From Tubulanus polymorphus (lineage: Eukaryota > Nemertea > Palaeonemertea > Tubulaniformes > Tubulanidae): a stretch of 64,000 nt of DNA. The DNA lies in assembly GCF_964204645.1 (NCBI RefSeq), contig NC_134028.1, positions 16,607,263 through 16,671,262 on the forward strand, read 5' to 3'. This document shows, piece by piece, positions 54,790-61,795 of this stretch. The position numbers and the translations under genes are program-made. The notes below the pieces were generated by a model. It searched no databases. It was given only the letters and a program-made list of their open reading frames with translations, and had not been told where the DNA came from. Positions within the stretch are counted from its first letter, which is position 1. Each line of letters opens with the position of its first letter.

Positions 54790-56037
54790 TTAATACATAA
54801 CACTATCTAATTGTGAATTTACAATATTTAATTGCGCGTCAGATATAATATAAATGTGCATTTTAAAATTTTTGATTCCCTTTTTCTTTGTCATGAATAA
54901 TTGTATTCCATCTTTTGTATTTTGTAATTTTTTCCCAGAACCATGTAATAAGTTATCTTCAGTTGTTCTAAAATCTAACCATAATGCGTATTTATTACCG
55001 GTATAATAATCAATTTGATTAATGTTACAATTTTCAAATGATTTTATTTTTTCATTCATAAAATGTTTTTTAATTTCTACCCATTGATCAATCATTCTCA
55101 TTCCTTGACAGAATATTTTATTCGCTATACCTTCGATAGTTATTTCTACTTTTGTTATTTCAGGATTATAATAATTATCAACATTTATTGCACCATTAGT
55201 ATACGTTCCAATGGTAAAAAATATTAATATACCTTTAATAGATCTTCTAGGAAAGTTAATATTCTCATTAATTATTTCATCATTTGCATTAATAGTTACA
55301 GTTTTAAATTTATCAATATAATCATATAATAATGAAAACCCTTGATTGTATTGAGTTTGAATAATACTTGAAATATTTTCATCAGTTACTGTATCATATT
55401 CTAAACATATATTCGATAATTTATAACTCATATCTTTATTAACGCTAGATAATACAATTTCATTTACAGGAGCAAATGTTATCTCAAATATAACGTCTTC
55501 TTGAATTGCGTATTTATATAAAGGTGCATTATTATTTATCAATTCAAAGTCTAATGGAATTTTATATTTACTTCCATATATACTTTTTATCAATTTATCT
55601 ACATCATTTGTTAATATTGCGCTATTAGCTTCTGATCTTAATTTATTTTGGTTTTCTGATTGAATACCCTGAAATATCATATTATTTCTATTTTCTTTAG
55701 TTAACCATAAATCTTTATAATGCATAAATAAATTATAATCATCTAATGAGAAAACTGTTTCTGGACCAATCTTTATTGTTAACTTTTTAATCAAATATCT
55801 TCCAACATTATCAACGACATAATTATTATTATTACCGATTACTTTTATATCGGCTGATAAATAAATACTGTTTGGAACATAAAAAGTATTTTGTGTTAAT
55901 CTAGGAATTCTAACGTATAAAGTTTCATCGGGATTAATATTTGAAGGGTTATGAGTAATTATATGATGTGATCTTTCTGCTTTAATAGCATTAGATATTC
56001 TATGATTCTTAGAAGGATTGATATAACTCCCACTCAT
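54790..56037 (-). CDS. Major capsid protein (double-jelly-roll type)
   Basis: 415 residues, the expected size range for Polinton capsids, rich in predicted beta strand. Conserved-looking strings: NPDETLYVRIPRL, FYVPNSIYLSADI, VGRYLIKKLTIKIG, NEIVLSS, NFPRRSIKGILIFF and LHGSGKKLQNTKDGIQLF. I recognise it as the capsid protein of a group of animal Polinton-like elements on overall pattern; no structure prediction was run. It would form the hexameric capsomers. It is preceded by TAATTTTTTTGTTAAATAAATG and followed by the zinc-finger gene. Confidence 0.7.
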   Translation of the reverse strand: MSGSYINPSKNHRISNAIKAERSHHIITHNPSNINPDETLYVRIPRLTQNTFYVPNSIYLSADIKVIGNNNNYVVDNVGRYLIKKLTIKIGPETVFSLDDYNLFMHYKDLWLTKENRNNMIFQGIQSENQNKLRSEANSAILTNDVDKLIKSIYGSKYKIPLDFELINNNAPLYKYAIQEDVIFEITFAPVNEIVLSSVNKDMSYKLSNICLEYDTVTDENISSIIQTQYNQGFSLLYDYIDKFKTVTINANDEIINENINFPRRSIKGILIFFTIGTYTNGAINVDNYYNPEITKVEITIEGIANKIFCQGMRMIDQWVEIKKHFMNEKIKSFENCNINQIDYYTGNKYALWLDFRTTEDNLLHGSGKKLQNTKDGIQLFMTKKKGIKNFKMHIYIISDAQLNIVNSQLDSVMY

Positions 56038-56058
56038 TTATTTAACAAAAAAATTAAT
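56035..56058 (-). promoter_or_regulatory. Late-promoter-like block, capsid gene
   Basis: On the minus strand TTAATTTTTTTGTTAAATAAATG, T-run then TAAATAAATG with the start codon at its end. The T-run also follows the preceding gene's stop. Confidence 0.55.
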
Positions 56059-56903
56059 TATTTATTTTTTATCATATTCACTAACCCAAAAATAATAGCA
56101 CTTACAACTGTAATTAAAAATAAAATAATATGTTCAGCAGCAAAGTTAATAATGTTTCCTGCAGATTTCAATATAAAACCAACAATTGAAGCAATAACTC
56201 CTGGCAATGCAGCAGCAGATTTTTTAGATAGTTCCCATAAATATTTTGCTAATTTCTTTAAACCATCTTTAACTTTATCTTGTATAGAATTATTGCCTGG
56301 AGGTTTATCTGGTTTATTTGGAGTAGGAGTAGATTTCAAAGCATTTGATATTGCTAAACCAATTGTTGTAAATAACATAGTTACAGCTGTTAGAATTGAA
56401 AGAATTGTTATTCCTTCTAATTTAAATAATAACTTTATTCTATCTTTCAATGATATTTCAGAATTTGGTTTAATCAACAAATCTTTAAAAATAACTTTTA
56501 ATTTTTTAATATGATTAAGATCATATGATTTTAATAATATATCTCTTTCTTTTTCCTGTAATTCTTTGTTATATTTTAAATCATCTATTTCTTTTTCTAA
56601 AGCTAACTTTCTGCTTTCAAAATCAGCTTCCTCGATTAATTGAAGATCTCTATTTAATTCTAATTGTTTTAATTCTTCATTTGCATTAGTTAATTCTTTT
56701 TCTAACATGGTTATTTTAGAAAATCTCATCTTAATATTAGCAATTTCACCAGCTGATTCTTGCATACCTTTAATTTCTCTACGTGTTTTTTCAGGAAATG
56801 CTTCTAATTCTTCATCAGTTAAATCAAGTAATCCTTTTTCTAGTAAAGATTGTATTCGATTTATTCCAGTTTCAGAACCAGATGTATCTGATATACTATT
56901 CAT
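56058..56903 (-). CDS. Coiled-coil/membrane protein (C-half of larger gene)
   Basis: 281 residues from an internal ATG. A coiled coil covers about 50-130 (ITMLEKELTNANEELKQLEL...), then KDRIKLLFKLEG, a membrane segment (ILSILTAVTMLFTTIGLAIS), a Pro-rich linker and a C-terminal part with two more hydrophobic helices. The frame is open upstream of the ATG, back to a single TAA at 56952, so it is probably the C-terminal half of a roughly 560-residue protein. I associate this family with animal Polinton-like elements; a virion membrane role is inference. Confidence 0.65.
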   Translation of the reverse strand: MNSISDTSGSETGINRIQSLLEKGLLDLTDEELEAFPEKTRREIKGMQESAGEIANIKMRFSKITMLEKELTNANEELKQLELNRDLQLIEEADFESRKLALEKEIDDLKYNKELQEKERDILLKSYDLNHIKKLKVIFKDLLIKPNSEISLKDRIKLLFKLEGITILSILTAVTMLFTTIGLAISNALKSTPTPNKPDKPPGNNSIQDKVKDGLKKLAKYLWELSKKSAAALPGVIASIVGFILKSAGNIINFAAEHIILFLITVVSAIIFGLVNMIKNK

Positions 56904-56951
56904 CAGTTCTTCTGAATCTCTTAATCTATCAATTTGTTTTTCTAATGTTAA

Positions 56952-57749
56952 TTATAATTGACTTGAATCATTATCAATTTGTTGAGTGTCTCTTCTCGAT
57001 GTTTCGGGTGTTGAAGATCTTAATTTATCTAATCGATGTGCAAAATCTTCATCAGTTTCTGGATCAACATCAGTAGGATTTGGATTTGGATTTTTAAATG
57101 GTGAATATTTGTTTATATCAATTTTAGGAATTGGTTCTTCTTCATTTATTCTATCGATTGCATTCCATATAATTCTGAGAAATTCTCTACCACCTTTTGA
57201 ACCTTCAATTGTAGATAATGCTCGCATTCCAGGTTCAAAAATATTTTCTTGACCCATTCTAGATAATTGAATTGATACAGTATTCCTATTTAAATCAAGA
57301 TTATAATACCATGCATCATTTTTAAATTCTAAATTATTTGTGAAATATGGGTCATCTTTAAAAATTTGTTCTACAACATCTTCAGTATCAATTTCATCTA
57401 TTACAACTTTTGGTAATAATTCGTTAACAATTGTATCTGTTACTCTAGATTTCATTCTATATAATTCCATAGGTTTATCAGGATATTTTTCTTGTTCTTT
57501 TACTAATAGTTCCATAAATTCTTTTCTTTCTCTTCTAGTTGAAATTCTACCCCTTTCAGGAGCTTCTAAATATTTATTTAATTTTTCACGTAATTCGGAA
57601 TCATCATCTTCACCTAAATTAGTATTATATGCTGATTCATCATTTGTATCAATATTAGTTTCTGCATCATTATAATCATCATCAATATATCCTTCATTAT
57701 TATTTCCCATTTCTCCCATTTCATAATCTTCTCCACCTTCTACATCCAT
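56952..57749 (-). CDS. Acidic protein (N-half of larger gene), 265 aa
   Basis: A strongly acidic N-terminus (1-60), then FMELLVKEQEKYPDKPMELYRMKSRVTDTIVNELLP and a folded-looking segment with STIEGSKGGREFLRIIWNAIDRIN, and a Ser/Thr-rich end before the TAA at 56952. In element 2 the same position has no stop but a frameshift three codons further on. Function unknown. Confidence 0.65.
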   Translation of the reverse strand: MDVEGGEDYEMGEMGNNNEGYIDDDYNDAETNIDTNDESAYNTNLGEDDDSELREKLNKYLEAPERGRISTRRERKEFMELLVKEQEKYPDKPMELYRMKSRVTDTIVNELLPKVVIDEIDTEDVVEQIFKDDPYFTNNLEFKNDAWYYNLDLNRNTVSIQLSRMGQENIFEPGMRALSTIEGSKGGREFLRIIWNAIDRINEEEPIPKIDINKYSPFKNPNPNPTDVDPETDEDFAHRLDKLRSSTPETSRRDTQQIDNDSSQL

Positions 57750-57771
57750 TTACATAATAAAAAATTAAAAT
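57747..57771 (-). promoter_or_regulatory. Late-promoter-like block, acidic gene
   Basis: Minus strand: TTAATTTTTTATTATGTAAATGG. Confidence 0.5.
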
Positions 57772-59153
57772 TTAAAATATAATATTCCTCCGATTACAAT
57801 TCCTATACAAGTTATAGCTAATTTAGTATTTTCATGGGATTTATTATCATCATTTAGTTTAATTATATCATGTTGAATATTATCAGTTTTTATATTTTCT
57901 GATGTATTGTAATCTTTTATTTTGGAATCATTATTTAATTTAATATTCTTAGTTTTAGTTTCTGTTGATTGAATATGTTTTTTATTTTTTTCACCTTCCA
58001 TTAATTTTGGGGCAGTAATAATCTTTTTATTTATATCATTTAATCCAAATGAATTATTTATTGTTGCAGTTTTAATTAGATTATTGTAACCAATTATATT
58101 TCCCATCTTTAATACTAAATCATTAGAAATAATTAATAGATTAGGGCCTATACAATAATTTAGTCTTACATGAGATTTATCTAAATAATTTTGATATCTT
58201 ATAATGTTTTCTGGAATCGATCTATTTTTATCATTATGAATTGAATCTTCAAATAAAACTTTAAATTGTTTTTGTGTATCGAATGATGTATTCAAATTTC
58301 CAATTATCGGTGATCTTGTTTCAACTTGTGATCCTAGAATACAAATCAAATAAGTTCTAATAGATTGATTTATTCTTTCTATACCTGATTTTGTAAAACC
58401 TTCACTATTCTCTAAAATAAAATATACCCAACCATTATTGTTTTCTTGTTTTAAATGATCATAAAATTTCGGTAATTTATTGAAATTTAATGTTTCTAAA
58501 TCCTTTGTTTCTATCTTACCATAACCTAATTTTTTATTATAGATATTATAAAAACTATTAGATGGTATAGGAAGTGCACAATATTCTGCAATCTTTCTAG
58601 GGCAAGGAAGTGATCTTATTGTTCCAATTTTTGTTCTAAAATCAGAATTATTTATATCTATATTAAATTCATTACAAATTTTATAAAACTTAGATAAATT
58701 GATATTATTATCTAATTCTTTGAAATACCTAGATCCTGGTAAAGCGCACTCTAATTCATTTAATATTATTCTGATTTGAAAGTATGTATGAAATCTAAAT
58801 AAACTTTGAATTAATTTATATTTAGAATTATTCAAATGATCATTCCAACTAATTCCACAACCTGTTGTTGCACAATAAACAGCAAAATTTAATTGATTCT
58901 GCCAATACTTCATATTAGATTTTAATAACCATTGTTTTTCATCTTTCAATTTTTTAAAATTAATTAAATATACATGAAATATATTTTCCATCTTTGCATT
59001 AAAATTATTAGTTTCAGTAACATAAATATATAAATTAGTTAATGAATCTAAAACTTCATTTCTATATGTAATATCTTTATTAAAATCTATTGCTGGAATA
59101 TTATATTTAATTGATTTATTATATTGGAAAGCTTTTGGAAAACTATCTACCAT
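57765..59153 (-). CDS. Conserved element protein with C-terminal anchor, 462 aa
   Basis: The N-terminal half (1-190) is alpha-rich, with the conserved string NQLNFAVYCATTGCGISW and a later LRSLPCP-like turn (IGTIRSLPCPRKIAEYCALP). The middle has NNGWVYFILENSEGFTKSGIERIN and LNYCIGPNLLIIS. A polar Lys/Asn/Asp-rich linker of about 70 residues leads to a C-terminal membrane segment (LAITCIGIVIGGILYF). I do not recognise a catalytic domain. It is one of the best kept genes of the family, so a structural virion protein is likely but unproven. Confidence 0.65.
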   Translation of the reverse strand: MVDSFPKAFQYNKSIKYNIPAIDFNKDITYRNEVLDSLTNLYIYVTETNNFNAKMENIFHVYLINFKKLKDEKQWLLKSNMKYWQNQLNFAVYCATTGCGISWNDHLNNSKYKLIQSLFRFHTYFQIRIILNELECALPGSRYFKELDNNINLSKFYKICNEFNIDINNSDFRTKIGTIRSLPCPRKIAEYCALPIPSNSFYNIYNKKLGYGKIETKDLETLNFNKLPKFYDHLKQENNNGWVYFILENSEGFTKSGIERINQSIRTYLICILGSQVETRSPIIGNLNTSFDTQKQFKVLFEDSIHNDKNRSIPENIIRYQNYLDKSHVRLNYCIGPNLLIISNDLVLKMGNIIGYNNLIKTATINNSFGLNDINKKIITAPKLMEGEKNKKHIQSTETKTKNIKLNNDSKIKDYNTSENIKTDNIQHDIIKLNDDNKSHENTKLAITCIGIVIGGILYFKF

Positions 59154-59176
59154 TTATATAATTAAAAAATTAATAA
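59151..59176 (-). promoter_or_regulatory. Late-promoter-like block, 462-aa gene
   Basis: Minus strand: TTAATTTTTTAATTATATAAATGG. Confidence 0.5.
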
Positions 59177-59604
59177 TTTATTAATTCTTTTAATAATTTA
59201 TCTTGTTCTTCAACTGTTATATGACCATTTAAACTTATTATATAATCTAGTGTGTTCTTTAATTTATTAATTTCTTTTATATTAGTTTTAATTTTTTCTT
59301 TATTACTTTTTATATTTAATTTTGAACTTATACCAGTTAAAACACTTGAACTTAATCCTAATACACCAATTGATATAGCTAATGGTGTTAATGGACTGAA
59401 TATTGCTAGAAATGTTATTACAGAACTAATTGTAACCGAACCACTTATAATCAAATAATATATAATTTTACTTTTTAAATATTTTTTCTTTTTTATCTTT
59501 AAGTCACTTTCAAATTCTAATATTTGTTTTTCTAAATATCTTTTTAATTTAGTTTTATTTATATCATGAGGAATAATATCAATACTATCAACTTTATCTT
59601 CCAT
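59170..59604 (-). CDS. Hydrophobic-hairpin membrane protein, 144 aa
   Basis: A Lys-rich helix (16-45), two adjacent membrane segments (about 49-68 and 72-92, separated by SPLTP), then a second helix with KLNIKSNKEKIKTNIKEINKLKN. Very similar in all three elements. Unknown function; could shape or line an internal membrane. Confidence 0.65.
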   Translation of the reverse strand: MEDKVDSIDIIPHDINKTKLKRYLEKQILEFESDLKIKKKKYLKSKIIYYLIISGSVTISSVITFLAIFSPLTPLAISIGVLGLSSSVLTGISSKLNIKSNKEKIKTNIKEINKLKNTLDYIISLNGHITVEEQDKLLKELINY

Positions 59605-59626
59605 TTATTTAGAATAAAAATTACTA
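59602..59626 (-). promoter_or_regulatory. Late-promoter-like block, 144-aa gene
   Basis: Minus strand: GTAATTTTTATTCTAAATAAATGG. Confidence 0.5.
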
Positions 59627-60046
59627 ATTAGTAAACTTATAAGCAATAAATATAACAATAACTGTTCCACCTAAAATCCATATTATTTCATATTTCTGTT
59701 GTTCTTTACTTGGGGTATAATAATCTGATAATTTAGGTTTGTATAGATGTAATTTTTCTTTATTTGTTACTGCGTTATATAAACTCATTGCATCATCAAC
59801 TGATTGAAAATCTCTATGTGAAATCTTCTGATTATATAATTCTTTATTGATGTAATCCATATAGTTTTGTCTTTTTTCTCTATATTCTTCTGCAGCTTTA
59901 TTGTATTTCTCTAACGCTAAGTTATGTCTTCTTTGTTCTCCTAATGAACTATTTTTATCAATATGTTTAAATAAATAACCACCACCAGTAAATGCTAAAG
60001 CGTTAACAATTGCCGATCCTATAATAGTTATAATTGCAGAAGCCAT
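59624..60046 (-). CDS. Two-TM conserved protein, 140 aa
   Basis: An N-terminal membrane segment (SAIITIIGSAIVNALAFTGGGYLF), a charged helical middle (HNLALEKYNKAAEEYREKRQNYMDYINKEL), a conserved LSDYYTPSKEQQKYE, and a C-terminal segment (IIWILGGTVIVIFIAYKF). I recall relatives in other animal Polinton-like elements, with no named function. It lies between two other membrane-protein genes. Confidence 0.68.
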   Translation of the reverse strand: MASAIITIIGSAIVNALAFTGGGYLFKHIDKNSSLGEQRRHNLALEKYNKAAEEYREKRQNYMDYINKELYNQKISHRDFQSVDDAMSLYNAVTNKEKLHLYKPKLSDYYTPSKEQQKYEIIWILGGTVIVIFIAYKFTN

Positions 60047-60070
60047 TTATTTAGCAAAAAAAATTATGTA
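60044..60070 (-). promoter_or_regulatory. Late-promoter-like block, 140-aa gene
   Basis: Minus strand: ATAATTTTTTTTGCTAAATAAATGG. It is almost the same in elements 1 and 2. Confidence 0.55.
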
Positions 60071-60071
60071 T

Positions 60072-60293
60072 TTATATGGGAGGAATATATTTTTGTTTTT
60101 CCAAATAATCAATAGTTAAATTAGATAAAGTAACTGCTAACGTTAATTTCAAAATATCATTTATATCAAATCTATCAACATTAACACTTCCCATTTTGAA
60201 TACTTTTTTTAATACCATTGAATAACCAACAGTTCCAACTGATAGTAATGCTCCATTATATAATCCAGTTATTATCCACTTATTATCACTCAT
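60072..60293 (-). CDS. Small membrane protein, 73 aa
   Basis: Two hydrophobic stretches (WIITGLYNGALLSVGTVGYSMVL and ILKLTLAVTLSNLTI) around a basic/polar turn, ending YLEKQKYIPPI. One or two differences from the other copies. Its start codon directly follows the stop of the 113-aa gene. Confidence 0.67.
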   Translation of the reverse strand: MSDNKWIITGLYNGALLSVGTVGYSMVLKKVFKMGSVNVDRFDINDILKLTLAVTLSNLTIDYLEKQKYIPPI

Positions 60294-60635
60294 TTATTTA
60301 TCAAAAAAATTACTATCTTCAAAATATTTAGTTAACTTATTTATGATTAATTCAACATTTATTTCATTACTAGTTTTATGATTATCATATATTTTGGATA
60401 ATATGTTTTTAATATCTTCAATAATTCCATCTTCATTTAATTCATAATATTCTAAAGGTGATTTAATTAAATCAATTACTTTTTCTATATTATACTTTTC
60501 TTTATCAATCATTGATGCATTGTTAAATGATTTACTTTTTATATCAGTAATTACATCATTTAGTTTAATTCTCATTTCTTTACCATGTTTAAAATCAAAC
60601 CCAAAACATATACTCGGTCCAACAGTAATATTCAT
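60294..60635 (-). CDS. Small conserved element protein, 113 aa
   Basis: The N-terminal 20 residues (NITVGPSICFGFDFK) are conserved in all three elements; the acidic helical remainder is similar in 2 and 3 but much changed in 1. No known domain. Preceded by GTAATTTTTTCACTATATAAATG. Confidence 0.62.
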   Translation of the reverse strand: MNITVGPSICFGFDFKHGKEMRIKLNDVITDIKSKSFNNASMIDKEKYNIEKVIDLIKSPLEYYELNEDGIIEDIKNILSKIYDNHKTSNEINVELIINKLTKYFEDSNFFDK

Positions 60636-60657
60636 TTATATAGTGAAAAAATTACTC
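60633..60657 (-). promoter_or_regulatory. Late-promoter-like block, 113-aa gene
   Basis: Minus strand: GTAATTTTTTCACTATATAAATG, overlapping the stop of the penton-like gene. Confidence 0.55.
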
Positions 60658-61410
60658 TTTACATCTTATAACTAATTCATAAATTACAGGGAAATTATTT
60701 AAATCAATTAAGTATCCATTATGATTTCTAATTTCTAATCTAAAATTATTAAAACTAGGAATGCATGGTTTGAAATCACATTCTGTTAAATTATAATTTA
60801 TTTGCGTTCCAAATTCTTTAACATTTTTTAATGGTAAAATATTTAATATACTAGAATTACATGTTGTATCTTTAGTTGCTTCAAATGTTTTTGTTGGGTC
60901 AATTAAATTGCAATAAATATAAAAATGTGTAAAAGGTATTATATTTGAAATACCTTCTACGTTTACTGTAACAACATCTGGTTCAATTCCTAGCAATTTA
61001 GCTATAGGTTTTTTTACCATAAATGCATGTTGACTTTCATCAAATACCTTTATTTTAATTCTATTTGAGCTATCACTTTTTATAAATCTTATTAAAAATT
61101 TATCATCTTTTCTAATTTTCAACCGTGCTCTACGATTAATTTCTTGAGATAATGTTTCTATATTATATAATCCTGGTCTTAGAAATAGATGAAACCATTT
61201 ATTTATACTTCTAATATGAATTAAAAAAGTATTATGTTCAATAGTTTTATTCGATATATTATAAAAAGAATTACATAAACTTATATTTACTAATTTTAAA
61301 TCTACACAATTCTTGAATTCTCTATCTAATTGTACTAATAAATTATGTGATTTATAATTTGTAAGTTTTCTAGAATCAACAAATATTCTGTATTCTTTTA
61401 ATTCCACCAT
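60652..61410 (-). CDS. Penton-like minor capsid protein, 252 aa
   Basis: An N-terminal part with YRIFVDSRKLTNYKSHNLLVQL, a variable middle (65-125), then KKPIAKLLGIEPD, FTHFYIYCNLIDPTKTFEATKD, LNILPLKNVKEFGTQINY, and a C-terminal LEIRNHNGYLIDLNNFPVIYELVIR. The C-terminal pattern (a short strand, IEIR-D-G, then a final strand) matches the single-jelly-roll minor capsid proteins that sit at the vertices in Polintons. Length about 250 fits. Structure prediction was not available, so the call rests on pattern and gene context. Confidence 0.62.
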   Translation of the reverse strand: MVELKEYRIFVDSRKLTNYKSHNLLVQLDREFKNCVDLKLVNISLCNSFYNISNKTIEHNTFLIHIRSINKWFHLFLRPGLYNIETLSQEINRRARLKIRKDDKFLIRFIKSDSSNRIKIKVFDESQHAFMVKKPIAKLLGIEPDVVTVNVEGISNIIPFTHFYIYCNLIDPTKTFEATKDTTCNSSILNILPLKNVKEFGTQINYNLTECDFKPCIPSFNNFRLEIRNHNGYLIDLNNFPVIYELVIRCKE

Positions 61411-61425
61411 TTATTTTACATATTT

Positions 61426-61767
61426 TCATTCGAAATCTATTTCATGGTGCCCTTTTTCATTCTTACCTTTGTATACGAAATAGAAATCTCCAGAACATAA
61501 TTCTTCTAGATCTTCACTTGATAATCTATGAAATCTATCTGGTAAATAAGTTCTGAATTTATATATATTTCCTTTTAATCCTTCATATTCTAAATGAATT
61601 ACTAATTTATCTCCATATTTATTAGTAATTGTTTCAATGTTAGTAATTAAATATTTCTTGTGAATTGTTAATTCTGTTAACTTTTTGAATTTATAATCTA
61701 CAGATTTGACGCTCGAAGTATCTTTAATTCTATCTAAGAATTCACTGTGTACTTGTTTACTCTCCAT
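61426..61767 (-). CDS. Small conserved protein, possible ssDNA-binding fold, 113 aa
   Basis: Strings HKKYLITNIETI, KLVIHLEYEGLKGN, YKFRTYLPDRFHRLSSEDLEEL and DFYFVYKGKN suggest a small beta-barrel. Similar proteins with a F-LP-R/RF motif occur in several animal mobile elements. Lies directly after polB. In element 1 it is replaced by two zinc-finger genes. Replication accessory role is inference. Confidence 0.55.
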   Translation of the reverse strand: MESKQVHSEFLDRIKDTSSVKSVDYKFKKLTELTIHKKYLITNIETITNKYGDKLVIHLEYEGLKGNIYKFRTYLPDRFHRLSSEDLEELCSGDFYFVYKGKNEKGHHEIDFE

Positions 61768-61795
61768 TTATTATACAAATTTTTATTGAAATTTA

